From Owenia fusiformis (taxonomy: Eukaryota > Annelida > Polychaeta > Sabellida > Oweniidae), in the NCBI GenBank assembly GCA_903813345.2, contig CAIIXF020000001.1:6017098-6081097 (forward strand): DNA of 64,000 nt, written 5' to 3'. Shown piece after piece: positions 11,815 to 24,982 of the stretch (position 1 is its first letter; each line of letters starts with the position of its first letter). The position numbers and the translations under genes are program-made. The notes under the pieces were generated by a model that had not been told where the DNA came from, did no database searches, and saw only the letters and a list, made by a program, of their open reading frames with translations.

Positions 11815-12139
11815 TAAGAAATATAGACCGAAGAGCAGGGGTAATATTGTCAAATACACCCTGCAGGGCTAGGCACAAACATTTTCGAAAGCTTTTGTGC
11901 CTAGACCTTAAGGGGTGTATTCAACAATATTACCCCTTCCCTGAGGTCTATTTTACGATTTGAACATGAAATCTCACCAAAATGTTTCAAATATTCATTA
12001 ACGTCCGCCATTACTACGACCCGCCGTTATGACGTCACACATTACACATATTATCAGGGTTATTTCTTCTTGAATATACCCCGGGTGAAATGTTGACTTT
12101 GTTTACAGTTTATAGAAGGCGTGAATACAGTTATGTTCG
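11815..12139. mobile_element. Foldback element, family 2, copy A
   Basis: Starts TAAGAAATATAGACCGAAGA with a hairpin at this end (GGGGTAATATTG...GGGCTAGGCACAAA paired with TTTGTGCCTAG...CAATATTACCCC) and ends TTTATAGAAGGCGTGAATAC and TTATGTTCG. Homologous to 59566-59905 in the opposite orientation. It lies between USP5 and the 3' end of the NACHT gene. Confidence 0.8.
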
Positions 12140-13506
12140 AATCCATGATATGACTCAATAATATTCCAACAGAAATGATATTTTATGATATCACTTGCAT
12201 GTGGTTACCAACGCTATGTTTCACAAATCAACAAACCAAGAGATTTGACTTGATTAGTTTTATTTACATCATTAACATGATCAATTAAATTATTACATAT
12301 AATAGTACAATAGCGTGCTAACTGGTAGTTTGGGAATAATTTTGTCCACTGAACTATACATACTTCAGGCCCAAACATTATTTTAGTTCTCTCTTGAATA
12401 CTCTAAGCTATATAACTTTATTTAAAAACTGATGGAAATATTTACAACAGTTTATAGTATTACGCTGTACATGTAGTTTGTAGTGATTGTCCATCTCAAG
12501 TAAATAGCCTACATACTATCAACATATTTATATTGCAATTTGTACATAAAACAAGTATTGAAGATATAATAGACCCTTTATATAAATGCAATATATACTT
12601 TAAGTGACATTCACTCATCCACAGTATACAGGTATACAATACACATGGCATTCACATTGTCGTGTGTCTCCAGACTTATTGCAATTGAAGTAGTAATTGT
12701 TCGACAAATAAATAATGGACCAACATGACAAAGCACTCTCATTTCTTTTAACTCAAGGAATGAGTTCTGTGACTTATGAACAGAGTTATGGGTATAGAAT
12801 ACCAAAGATATGAAAAAGTGTGAAAGCAATAGAATACCATTTCTTAGACTGGTACTCATACATTGGCAATGGTCAAGCTACAATACATGTACATGCATCA
12901 CAAACATGTCACCACCTGTCTTTTGTTACAGGGTCCCTGTAAATTGCAACCAGACTCCTGAGGACAACGCAACCAACTCCAATTGTTGCTACAAATAATA
13001 ACTTCCATTGTAACCAATTTTAACCAATAAGAGCCAGGGTCACTCTGAGCCTGGTTGCAGTTTGCACACTTCCTTTGTTTTACACAGTGACTGCCATTTG
13101 TTAAAGATGCCGACCACCAAACACTGGCCAATAAAAGTTGGAGACGTAACAATATGTCACATAAAAACACATACATTCTGAGCTTATTTCTCACTACATG
13201 TAATTGCATTTATACAGGTTAAGACAATACAAAGGACTAAAAACTAACATGATCTTTTAAACTTTCACCTTTGGTCTCAGAATATTGCAAAAAATAAATT
13301 ATAGGTGACTGCACCTTAATGTTAATGGCAATGTAAAATTCACATATTGGGCTGTATGAGGGGCATCTCATTGGTATTTACTGACATACATTTTACAGAC
13401 TCATGATTATCTAGTCTCTTCACCCTATCACCAGAGATAATTCACCAGGTCTAATTAAGACAGTTACATCATATTGTGTTAAGTGTTAACATGGTTTTAT
13501 GTAATA

Positions 13507-15554
13507 TTATGATGCAAGCCATTGTTGAACTGCAGGTCCTACATCTTGTACTAACTGTGCAATCAACTCATACTTTTCAATAGCATCTTTAGGTACACTT
13601 GCAATTAGTTCCTGACACATGTCTTTCAGCTTTTTATCAGGCTGCTTGCTCAGTCCATCTTGAGCATCCTTAAGACATTTGTATATGATCCGTAGCTCTT
13701 CAGTTTCGGCTGCCTGAATGATTCCTTCTCTCTCAAGCATGTCGGAGATGGTGAAGACATTCTCAAAGTCTAACATGACATCATCAATGGATGTTGCTTT
13801 GAGCTTTGTAAGAAGCCAATTGAGATTACAGAACATATGCTGTTTAACATGCGTGAGCCCTAGGACAGGAACCAGAACACGGCTATGTATGGGTAACTTG
13901 AAGAGCTTCCTCAGGTTAACTGCAGATGTAGGTTGTGGCATTGTGAAGTCTGATCCTGGCTCACAGAACATGTCAACAAAGTCTCTATGGAGTGCCAATG
14001 TGAAGTCGCAAGCCTCCTCTGTGATACTACTCTGCTCCTGGCCTGGATATAATATATTCAGTTCTCGGGAAACACCTTCCATAAAGCTATGGTGAAACCA
14101 TCCATAGACCAGCCTTCCATGCTCCATGTGCCTTATCAAGAAGGGATGCAGGTCCAGCATCACTTGGGAGAGAAATATTGAGGGCAGATGTTTCATGGGA
14201 GTGTTTCGCCCCTTTGATATTGCATTCATGACATCACTGTTGCGTGAGAGGAGATCATGTAGTTCTACTTCGCTAATCCCTTCTCCTGAAATGGTGATGT
14301 ACGCCATTGTATATTTCAACACTGTAGCATCATTGCTTTTTTGCAGTCTTTTAATGAGGACCTGAATAGATTTCTGTAGAGTGGAACTGAATTCCAGATT
14401 TTCTCCACTTGATACATCAACTAGGTGATGTGTCAGTAGCTTCAGATGTAGAAGTGAGTGAGAACTCGCAGCCTCTAGCAAAGCTTCCAATTTCTCCTTC
14501 TGCATAGTCATATTGGTGTTCTGAATCACAGAGCTCAAGATTTTCTCCTTCTCAGCCTTTGATAATGGCTGTACTTCTAAGTATGCCTTAGCTTCAGGTA
14601 CCTTCTTCTTAAGTTCTTCGATGATATCAATGGACCCCATAGATGATCTTGTTGACAAAATCACTCTGACAGTTGGTGGCAGATCTGTGATAACATTTAG
14701 GATATTCATGGCCTGATCCATAGGGCTCAGCTGATTAATGCCATCTAATAAAATCACTAATTGTTTATTCTTCATTGCCTCATCTCCATAGCCTAGATGA
14801 TTAATGAGCTTCTTCAAGTAATCAGCCATACTCTGAAAACTTGTTGTGTCCACTGTGATTCCAGGGAAGGGGATGGGAATGTTGAAAGCCACGTGTATTT
14901 GTGTACACAGACTCTTCAATAAGTTGATAACGATTGAGCTGTCTGAGGTTAGCCCTATGAAGCGTAGTAAAGTGACAGTTCTTTCCTCTCCTAGATGAGT
15001 GGGAACAAGCTGAGAGAGTTTTGCCATCAGAAATGACTTTCCAATCTCTGGCAGACCATGAATGATGAGAGGATGTTTTTCTTTACTGTTTAGGTAAATC
15101 TTAACTTGTGCTATGATTTCAGCCTGCTGGTAGAAGCTTTCACACATCACCTTGGCAATGCTAGTATGCTGGAGCACCTCCATGTAAATTGGGCTAGTCA
15201 TCTGACCAGCAATTTTCATCACACTTGACTGGATTGCAGTGGTAAAATCTGACAAAACATCTTGCTGTATCTTCTCTAAATATTTCTCATGATCTTTATC
15301 TTTGATAGAGATGCCATTTTTGCTATATGGTACAGTATATCTCCAGACCTTCGAAGTGTTGCTATTCTTCACATATTGACGAAGATCATCCATGTTCTTT
15401 TGCTGAATTTTTGTTGTATTCTGATCAGTGCTTACATCTAGCAAATCTGGGTTTTGCTCCTTATTATCAGTATCTTTGAAGTGGCGCTGGTATACATAGC
15501 AGCCTGGTGTATTGCTGTGGAGGGGTAGGGCCATGTGAATTTCATTCTGAAGCT
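13507..15554 (-). CDS. Large terminal exon of the NACHT gene: NTPase core and C-terminal helical region
   Basis: A single 2,048-nt exon holding the whole NACHT module, typical of NWD/TEP1 relatives where this region is often encoded in one exon. It enters at phase 1 after an ATTTCAG acceptor (E289). After the NTPase come the LRKLFKLPIHS and LNWLLTKLKATSIDDV segments, which match the linker that in NWD proteins precedes the WD40 propeller. The stop TAA at 13507-13509 follows VQQWLAS. No further open exon with WD-like GH...WD spacing is visible down to 10747 on this strand. Confidence 0.88.
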
Positions 15555-18500
15555 CTGAAATCATTGTTAAATCATATTGTGAAATACAATGTATGAAAAG
15601 CAATTATTGAGCCACATTCTCTATAATTGTGGTTTTATTGTAGTCTTTAACTTAAATGCTGAATACATAATGCCTCTGGAAGCACTGAAAGCATGTTTCT
15701 AAACTTTATTTAGATAAGCAGAAAATTGGAAAGCAGTTTGGTTATAGGATATCTGCTTGTACCTGATGAGAGGTTGTGAGCCCCTATCTCTTGAAATGTG
15801 TCATATAGTTTCTGTAGCTGTTCCTCGGTAAGGTTTTCCTGAAAATATTACAAGATTACTGCTATAGCAACTGCTATATTGTTTATGAAATCTATATATT
15901 TTCATGTATTCTGGTATTCAGATGATCAATCACAATATTTTTTGCAATGGTTGCAATGCATGGAATGTGGAGCTGGTTACAATACATTCTTTCATAATGC
16001 ATGTTGTTTAAACCTTGCCTTTGAATATGAGATAACAATACTGATATTACATATGTACATGTACACATTAAGCAATCATGCCAAGTCAGTACTCTCGTCA
16101 TATTGTCTGTGGATTAAGTTCTTCATTTTCTGCAGGGACACTGCATCTTCTGTGATCTCCTTCAACATGTTCAATGTCATACTGTGTTTTACTCAATTTT
16201 GAGCATGGGACAAGAACCAATCATATTAATTGTTTATGCAAAGTTGCCATGCTTACATTGAAAGGTCTGCCCGCCACATAGGTATGTTGAACATGTTGAA
16301 GCGCTAGCACTGCTAGGGATATTTTTAATTGTTATATTCTAATACAACCTCACTGACACAGAAATTAAAAATTATTACTCTTACATACTGTTTACAACTT
16401 TGTATTACCTTGAGTGTGTATGTTCCCATACCAGATGAACTCCCTTCATCATGTATGTAGCACTGGAGAACTGTGTCTCTCTTCTCAAACTGGCCTGTCT
16501 TCATCTTGACATATTGGGACTCTGAAAACTGGTAGGGAACTTGCCATGATCCATATTTGTCACCAAGTAGCACCTGCAACAAATCAACTAACCCTCAGTT
16601 CTAATTCTTTTCTATGTGGAAATATCCCTGAAAATTTCAGATGAATCCCTGGAACCGTTTGGCTTGAAACCTGTAGACAAGATTTATTGAGACGCCCACC
16701 CGACCGACCGACTGACCACCCACCCGCCACACTGATCACAATATAGCACCCAAGGGTGCGATAAAAGGTCAAATTCTAACTTACTTCAAATTGAAGAACT
16801 CTTTTCTTAAACATCATCTACACATTGCTAAAGCGTTCAAATCTGAGATATGACCTTTAATGGCCATCAAAAGGTATCAGTTTGAAATCAGTTTTTGGAT
16901 TAAAATTGAAGTCAACTGGATCAGAAAATATGTAATATTCGTCTGAAAGAGTAAAATTTTCAAGGTCAACAGGGGCGGATCTGGGAAATCAGAAGGGGGG
17001 GGGGCAAATTTCAGGTCAGAGAAAAAAACAAAAAACATTTTGGGCCCCTAAAACACAAAAGTGGGCCCAAATTTTGAAATTTTGAGGCCCATTTTCTTTA
17101 AAATTTGGCCTGAATTTAAAAAATAAGGCCTTAAAAGGCCCAGAAATGACCAAAAAGGCTGACTTTTTGGGGCCTTAAGGCCTTTTTTGGCCCAAAATCT
17201 TTTTTGGGCCCAATTTTTTTTTCTGGGCCCATCCAAGGGGGGGGGGCCCGGGCCCCCCCCCCCCTAATCCGCCAGTGGTCAATGTCATCAAACTAGGTCA
17301 CAAACTGTGTATTATTTTTGACTTAGTAAGTATACATTCTTCGCAGCTTCTATAAATATTAGTTATTGATTATCTGTTCTGAGAAAACACAAAGGGCATT
17401 ATTAGAAAACGAAAATTGAAATTAACTTCACCAATATGTATTATTCTTTCAATAGAAAGTTAGTAAATTGTCTATTTCCTTTTCAGCTACCACAAGAGAA
17501 TTTTAATTATTAGTTTATCGTGAAAGGTTTATGATGGATCAATATTGTCACACCACTACAATTACTTACAATCTTATTTCACCTTATAAATAATCAATAA
17601 ATCTCATGATTATTAATTAAAGAGATAGATGCAGTTCAATTTTTCAGCTGATCTGTTATATTATTTCAATGGGATCGAAATGTAACAATCAGGCTTGTAT
17701 TATGCCTTACACCCCAGTCACATTTGTCGCACGGCGGCCGCAAGTCGACCGCAGAACAATTAAATCGGTGAATTTCTGCGGCGAGCGTAGAAAAACTACG
17801 CTCGCCTTGCGGCATCCATACGGCGTATCCAGTTTTTTACAGGCCGCAGGGTCGGCGTAGAAATTATAAATCGGGGTTATAATATTTGTTCATTTCTGAG
17901 GTCCCCGTAGAAATCAACTGGCTCAACAAGATTGAATCATTATTTGTCAATGTTTCACGATCACTTTTCATTTGATATTACATCCTAGCACTATGAATAA
18001 CATTTATAAATTGTCCTGATGTAAATAAAATGAAAAAAAGTATTATTTATCAACAGAAATTTAAAATTCGCCGTGCGGTTGCCATGGGAAATGTGACTGC
18101 AAAAGTATGAGAGGGCAGAAATTCCACGGCGAGCGTAGAAATGTTACTGGCCGCAGAAATGATAGGCCGCACGGCGGCCGCAGGAAATGTGACTGGGGTG
18201 TAAGTCCCATTTGCTGTGAATTCCAATCAAGCATCTGGTCAATTGAGTATTTTGTTCAAAAGTGAAGCTGCTACTGCCCTGCCCTCTATTGTAGAAAAAG
18301 GTAAACACTAGCATTGTATCCTTGACTCAGAAACCTTCAATTATATTGATTTTCAGAAATGGCTGACGAATGCATCAACAAACAACATCACTCTACTATA
18401 CCTAACACCTAGAAATGCATAAGATACTTTGTCTAATTGTATTGTTTAGTATATTGTTGAAAGTTCCTTAGTAACACCTAACATTCAACCGATAAACCAT

Positions 18501-21500
18501 TAATAAGGAACAGATAAATAAAAACAAATACATAATCATTACTAATAAGCCAAATGGGTTGCTCATGAACACCAAATGCAAGGTATAGTAGAGTGACATT
18601 CCTTGGCACTATAATTTATTTTGTGATAGTGACATGGAAGTGAACAGGAGAAAAATAGAAAGTTAGAAAAGTACAATTACATTCATGAGTGTTTAGGGCA
18701 TGTTAACTAAATCCTGGAAGGTATTGACAGTCGCATTCTTTAGCTAAATCTTACATCTACATGTGGTATTCAGAAACTAGATGTTGGAAACTTGGACAAA
18801 TAAAGGTGATGAGCAAGATGGGTAATTATGTGTCATCTCTGAAATCTGAGGTTTTCCTTCCTCTTAGCAGAGATGATAATGCCTATCTGGTATCAGGGCA
18901 ATAAAATTTTCATACATATATTTGTCAACTTGTATTTGAGTTATTGCCCAAATAGAATAATGGGAGAAAGATCAAATTGATGGACAGATAAACAGTTTCT
19001 CTATATCTCTACACTACTCAAAGTTTGTTCAGTGGGAAAACAGATGTGATGAATATAACAATTAAATGGGACAAATCCTGAACAAACGCAATGATTTACC
19101 TCCCTAGTTTAAAAATCATTTGAAGTTCCATTTACACCTTCCCCATAGTTGAAAGCCCATGCCTTCCCCATAGTTGAAAGCCCATGCCTTCGCCAACCCA
19201 TCAAGCTGATTGTTAAGAGGGAAGCCCTGTAGAATGCCAAGTATTGATTTCAAGTCAGCAATATATTGATTCCTTCATAATACCATATTGGATCAATTTA
19301 TACTCTTGTATTGCAGAAGTACTTAATGTTCAATGTATCATTATGAAATCTACACTCAAGAGTAAATAAAACAATAATTCTGCATGAATCGAAGTAATCT
19401 TTCTTGTTGTAATTGACTATTGACAGCTTACTTCCTAACACGTAAACTAAAAGTTCTTCAACTTGTACAGTTGCTATGGACTTGTACAGTTGCTATGAAC
19501 TAACAACTTAAAAATATAATGGTCTAGTCTAAAATACAAATGAATTTCCCTGCAATTTATTTTACATGGTGCCATACAGGGGACGTGTAATGAAAAACCA
19601 GACAATTATGAATTCAATTGCTAAGCAAATAATGTTAAATTGCAATACTCAAAAAACATCTAGGTTTACACTATATTTCTGGCCACTCATCTATAATTGA
19701 CTTTTTTGAAAACAAGTTCAGTATAATTTATACGGATTGTATTTTCACTGGGTTTGGAATTTTCCTTTGATTGCCATCTTGATTTTCTACACATTTTGAT
19801 TTTGACATTTGAATTCTATAATACACGTACAATTAGAGATAAATAAACAGAACTTTTTGACTGGCCCAAGTATGTTAATAATATAAAAATGGATCCCCTT
19901 CATCATAATTGCTGCAATCATGAAAGTTGTTTTCTCACGCAATTTTTTGCATGCTAAGCTTGCTGTACGAAAGAAAACTATTTTTCAAATTTTTGATGTC
20001 ATATTATTGGAAATGAAATACCACAAAAAGCAAAACATGATAAGTTGCATGTGGTTTCATAATTTCAAACCAAACATCAAAGCATTCTGCTACATGTAGA
20101 CACTGGAAGCACATATTCCTTCGCAAAATTGTACCTTTATTGGAATGCGTTCCTAAATAATTTATACTTGAGGTGAAAATTTAATATGTCTTCTTTTTCT
20201 TATTGGTAATTTTTGTTAACTAATTTTAACTAAAATACGAATTCTATGCTTTAATAATATTCTAAATTGGTTTTTCTTCAGGATAATACTAATTCATTGA
20301 AGATATGATCAAAAAGGAGAAGATGTAGCAATGCTCATTTTGAAGTTTTCATGTTTATAACCCTTACAGAGTAGCATAAACTCTTCTCTTGAAATCCCAT
20401 ACAAGTATTTTCAGAGTTGATCAGTGCAAAACTTACCATGACAAATGGACCAATAGAGAGAGATCTACATTGCTGTATCTCATGTCGTCCAAGATCAGCG
20501 GAGTATAAGTCACTATCTTCTCTTAGGTCAACAACATTCAACTCGAGGCCATGCTTAGCGCATACATGACGTAGTTGAGGGAACACTTTGTCTTGGAGCA
20601 TGGCCCTCTCAGCTTCAAAATCTGAAATAAAGCGTACAGAAGAATAAGAAATCAGCAACTCCATGGAGTAGCAAATCCCAACAAATACTATATTCATGAA
20701 TCTGTAAATGTCACAATTGTAATGGTTAAACTGGTAGACATTAAAAGACATACTATATAGATTTTCCATTGATTTAAAGCATTTGGCAGTCATTTTAATT
20801 TTTCTCAGGAGGTATGAATTAAATCTGAATCAGAAAAACAATACTATAATTGTGGTCTACTAAAATTCCTTCAAATTAAGTATAGCCAAACTTTGAAGAG
20901 ATCAGAAAATTATTGTGTAATCCCACATAAGGCCATTTTGAATTTACGAGGGTCAAATTAGAAAAACCATATAATATTTGCATTTTAAGGAAAATCCTTG
21001 ATCCCCCATACACAGCCCTTGGGGGTCAGGCTGACAAACACGGAATAGATGTGAAAAAGATGTTGTGAATATACTTCCAAAATTTCAAACAATAATATGT
21101 TTAACTTTGGTTTAAAATGGTAAACTTAAAACTTAAATTCCGCCGTGGTGGCCATCTTAAAAAATTATTTTGCGTAAAAATATTCACCAATATAGCTCTT
21201 TCCAGTACTAGTATTCGAGTAATCTTCCGGTCAGACAGAGGGACATTTTGCCAAATAATAGAGCATGCCATAAGAGTTCAAGTTCAATTATAATTCATCT
21301 CCAGTACTACTTGTCAGTGTGTAAGCAGATTAGATAGAAATACAATTTAACATTATCCAATTCTTAGTGGTGACATAAAAATAAACAAAAATTACCTGTT
21401 CCCCCAGTTGACAAATATATGCGAACCACGTTACTCGGGGTGTTTGGAATGGAACTGTCAAGGTTTCCCCTGTAAACATTTTGCGCATGATCCTGGCCTT

Positions 21501-24500
21501 GAACTTTCTCATTCCCTATCTGTGGTAACACCTTCTGATTTGGTGCAAACTCAACCTTGTTCATCACCTTTGGCAACCTAGAAATATACATACAGCACAT
21601 GATTATGTGTTATACAATTATTTCTTGATTCACACTTACTTTAGTATCACAATTCAGTATGTTTTCCGTGAAATCTGCCACCAACTGAGCACCAACTGCA
21701 GATTTATCAAAATATAATCATTAAAACTAAAACAATTTATTACACTCTGAGAAGAATCTGTCTGTCTACAGTCCAAGTCTGAGTCATCATTCCTCTGTTT
21801 TCTCCAGGTAAGTATGAAATAACTTATGTAATACACAGGTGTGTTACTATAAAGCTGTATACTGATACGCCTTTCACAAGTCTTAAAGTCTCCAATGTAT
21901 TAAGTAGAATATTATGGCAAATTAATTGCTTCAGTTGCGCATTTACGTCTTACTCCTCCAGCTAACTTCACATTATAAATTACTTCTTTAATAATACTCC
22001 ATATTCACTCAATCGATAAATTCTTAATGATTAAAGAATATAGCAATTAGTGACCTCTGTAAAATGAATAATAAATGACACTGAGAGTTTACACAATATG
22101 TTATTAAATATGCTTGTCAAATATATAAGTGATGGTGTGAATACTCCACAAATGGCAATAAAGAAATCACATCAAGGGAAATCAGATTATAATTCATTGG
22201 TAATTAATAATATATGGTTGTATAATTGGAGAAAATATAATTGTGTTTGCATGGCACTGGAGATCAAATGTTTTCATTAATTCTAAGTGCACTTGTAAGT
22301 CAATCCCAATGCAGTTTTAATGTAAAGGAGCATATAGGATTTCCAAAGGATTATTTAAAGTGACAATTCAATATAGATTGCATAACAGGGGAATAATTTA
22401 GATTACAAGTACAACTTAATGCGCTTTCAGAGCATTTTCATTTATTGAATTTCATCTCAATACATCGCCTTTCAAGGATGCCTGGACTGTAAGCTCAGTA
22501 TAATATCTTGAAATCCTGGCACAAGTAAATATCTCTTTTACTGACAGTATCATTGTAGGTTCGATCCCCACTGGGGTGGACTGGCTTTTTCACATCAGCC
22601 CTTAGCACAGGATTTCATTTTGTGTTTTCTTTAACTTTAACTAAAAACTAGCTACAAATTATACAAATATATTCATGCACTATCTAGAAAATGGCAACTC
22701 CAAGGAGAAAAATCCTAATGAACAAATTATATTATGGATACTGCACTCCTGGTATTTTTTCCGTGTGCTTTGGTAAAATCACATTACCACAATCGCAAAA
22801 ATAATTTTTGCAACAATGTCAATTAAATCCTTCTAGGGATTTGCTAATTTTGCTTACACCAAAAAGCAAGAAATATATGTAAAATTGATGCAATTTCTGG
22901 CTTAAGTGCAAAAATTTCAAACATAAATATATATTACTTTGGAAGAAAAAAACTAGATAATCTAGAAAAATTCCAAATAAGGTGACCATTTTTGATTTTA
23001 CGAGGCTTGAATCAGAAAACTGATAAACATTTGGAATCACCAAAGTCATACTTCGGAGAGATTTAAAAATTAATTAAAAAATTCTTCTTTCTCAATCCCA
23101 ATGGATGGATGGATTTAAACATTAAATAGGATGCATTGCTCATTTATCCAGTAGGCTGCCATCTTTTAAGATTTCACATAGCATTTCATTGACAGACATA
23201 GACATCTATTAACAGATAGGAAAAGAAAATAGCACAATACCACCTATAGACAATTGGTTCTTAGTTTCTGTACAAAAACGTTTCAGGGCTTGTCAACTTA
23301 AAATATACGAGAATATCTATCCTTCAAAACACAGACATACTTTTGATCTATCCCTACATAAGAAAGGCGTTTAAGGTATAATTGTGTTCTACGCCTGCTA
23401 TACCTGTCTGCTATGCTTATATGTCCAGTCCGTTTCAGTAAACTATTTCATCAAAAATTAAATTTTTCTCGATCTCCAGCAGACTTGATTTGAGATTTTT
23501 TATCTGACTGATTTGTGAACTTACTTCATTGTAGCATCAAATTTAGAGTTTGGTGCTGAGCGTACATGACTGGATCTATTCAAAGGCTGTAAAGATCCTG
23601 GAAGGGCTGTGTGCCTAATCCCTCTCTGCCCTGCCTTGTGCAGTTGTCGCATGGCATACATCTCAGGGGCAGTATAGGCACAATCTGCAAACAAATAAAT
23701 AAATATGTATTCAGCATTCAAAGAATTATTTGGTAATTTCACATTAATTAGATGTACATTGTATATACATGTACAGCAGATAATTGTTATTTGGCATTTT
23801 ACAGTTAGTTACACATTCTCAGTATATAAGACATAATTATCTATCAGTCTATATAAAATAAAAATGTCAATTAAAGTGCCAGACAAGTCTGACCCAATCT
23901 TCCTTTTAAAGAGTATATCAGTTTAAAAAAATAAATGCTCATGTATGTATGTACTTGAAATATTTCTATAAAATGAAGCCCAAAGTATAAATGTGAATTT
24001 CTAGAACATTAGAATGCATAAAAAAGTCCACAAAAAGTTCATAAGTGTTAATAAATGTCTAAATATCAGCATAAGTCTAGTAATTCCTCTTCTCCAAAGT
24101 TCATCACTCATTCCTCATTCCCTACTGGTTGGCAAGAGCGCCATCGCTTCACTGGCTTCTTCTTAGTCTTACGCCAAACCTCTTTCTCTTTGGAAAATGT
24201 TTGACTTATCTCCTCTGCTTAGGCCCTCCTCTTTGCTATTTTTTTTTATATACAATCTGATTTTTTATTTTATTTTGGCTCGCCTTCTGGCATTTTTCGC
24301 TTTTTGTTATTCCTTGACTGATGCATATTTCCTAGGAGACTCAACTGGTATTTCAAGAGACATGAGGGGACAGGTCTAAATGATGGGGAGTCTGTTGAAG
24401 TTTGGACATTATGGTCAATGGTTGGAGCATGACAAACATCAGTTCAGGGACTGTGATCGATTACCTACCAAACAGCAGTTCAGCTGATGTGAACTTACTT

Positions 24501-24982
24501 TCATGGACCAAGTTAGGGATGGGAGCAGCGACTAATATCCATCCCAGTCTCTGTGGTGCTTATCTCCTAGTTTGGAAAGGATATTCTAAATGGTCCTGTT
24601 CTTTCTTTCAAGCATACCATCACTTTCGGGCATATATGGACAGGTTCTAGTCTTATCGATATTAAGTGACTTGCTGATTTCTTGGAATAGATGACTCTCA
24701 AATTGTGACCCTTGGTCGCTGTGAAGTCGTAGGGAGCACCATACATGTATCTGCATATGAACCCACGAAGTACTATATCAGCTACTGTCCTGGGCTCCAT
24801 ATTTGGCATTGAAATAATTTTTTGAAATTTTTTTAACTTTCAAACTGATTGTTCAATTTATAGTGATTTCAAATACTTGTCCTACCTTCATGCCTCGACA
24901 TTGGGCTGACAGCAGGGGATGATGTCATACTCAGAGGTGAAAATTTCCCCTCCTTTTCTCGTTTTTTCTTTGGCTGAATCAT
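13507..24982 (-). CDS. NWD/TEP1-type NACHT NTPase with DUF4062-like N-terminus and no WD40 repeats (970 aa)
   Basis: Seven coding exons on the minus strand: 24982-24886, 23684-23525, 21577-21396, 20621-20437, 16573-16409, 15838-15763, 15554-13507. Phases agree at every junction and give 970 codons. Residues 1-85 are low complexity with a basic PKKKREK cluster. Residues about 136-235 resemble the DUF4062 domain of NWD1/TEP1 (VVRIYLSTGGTDFEAER, later LNVVDLRED and GPFVMVLLGDKYG). The NACHT domain has Walker A GLPEIGKS (455-462), Walker B LVILLDGINQL (about 554-564) and VRVILSTRSS. A winged-helix/superhelical region follows and the protein stops at TAA without WD40 or TPR repeats. STAND proteins of this type are ATP-driven signalling scaffolds; no ligand can be inferred. 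The start is the first ATG after the acceptor at 24985, and 5' non-coding exons are likely upstream. Confidence 0.87.
16970..17282. mobile_element. Non-autonomous element with GGCGGATC-type ends, copy A
   Basis: Ends AGGGGCGGATCTGGG and CCTAATCCGCCAGTGG form inverted repeats flanked by G and C runs. The interior is rich in GGGCCC, AAATTTT and AAGGCC. A related copy lies at 58868-59128. It is in a NACHT-gene intron. Confidence 0.7.
17706..18204. mobile_element. GC-rich MITE with about 35-bp terminal inverted repeats
   Basis: The left end CTTACACCCCAGTCACATTT is mirrored exactly at the right end. Inside both ends lie GCACGGCGGCCGC blocks, and CTACGCTCGCC/GGCGAGCGTAG motifs recur. Length 499 bp; no transposase. 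It lies in the NACHT intron 16574-20436. No clear target-site duplication was seen. Confidence 0.82.
20437..20621 (-). CDS. NACHT-gene exon with the core of the DUF4062-like domain
   Basis: Acceptor TTTATTTCAG and donor ATG|GTAAGT. It encodes DFEAERAMLQDKVFPQL then CAKHGLELNVVDL and IGPFVM, the hallmark order of DUF4062 in NWD1, TEP1 and NPHP3-like proteins (acidic AER, FP.L...C...GL...VDLR). A dispersed repeat starts about 30 bp upstream of its acceptor. Confidence 0.87.
20650..21250. repeat. Dispersed repeat copy abutting a NACHT-gene exon
   Basis: Shares GGAGTAGCAAATCCCAAC, the CCATTTTGAAT block, GATCCCCCAT...GGGGGTCAGG and ACTTCCAAAATTTCAAA with 25190-25916. It lies about 30 bp upstream of the acceptor of the exon 20621-20437. 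Confidence 0.65.
22480..22640 (+). mobile_element. Degenerate tRNA-derived SINE remnant
   Basis: TAGGTTCGATCCCCACTGGG at about 22557 contains a box B followed by CCCAC. A weak box-A-like TGGCACAAGT lies about 45 nt upstream. It sits in an intron of the NACHT gene. Low confidence because the D-arm region is degraded. Confidence 0.4.
22690..23110. repeat. Partial copy of the same dispersed repeat
   Basis: Begins AAATGGCAACTCCAAGGAG and later carries CCATTTTTGATTTTACGAGG and GAATCAGAAAACTGATA, matching the order in 25190-25916 but more degraded. NACHT-gene intron. Confidence 0.5.
24380..24810 (-). pseudogene. Ty3/Gypsy integrase remnant in a NACHT-gene intron
   Basis: Minus-strand conceptual fragments in shifting frames show MEPRTVADIVLRGFIC, then SDQGSQFESHLFQEI, then CPYMPESDGMLERKNRTI followed by a stop, then NILSKLGDKHHRDWDGY and a stop. 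This is the order of the Ty3/Gypsy integrase core (DQGSQF with the second catalytic Asp, P..DG..ER.NRT with the Glu) and the region after it. Frameshifts and stops show a dead copy. No LTRs or reverse transcriptase were found nearby. Confidence 0.8.

Larger units (their letters stand above)
10747..13506. other. Convergent intergenic region between USP5 and the NACHT gene
   Basis: Both genes point into this 2.76-kb stretch, so it holds two 3'UTRs. It contains the USP5 poly(A) candidates, the repeat at 11320-11700 and the foldback element at 11815-12139. No exon was found; the short frames at 12611-13209 show no domain or WD40 pattern. Confidence 0.6.

Noticed and set aside
12611-13209. WD40 exons continuing the NACHT gene
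   Set aside because: The minus-strand frames show no WD or GH signatures and no acceptor in phase; the stop at 13507 is taken as real.
13718-14365. Plus-strand frames of 125 and 79 codons
   Set aside because: They are antisense to the NACHT exon and show no family resemblance.
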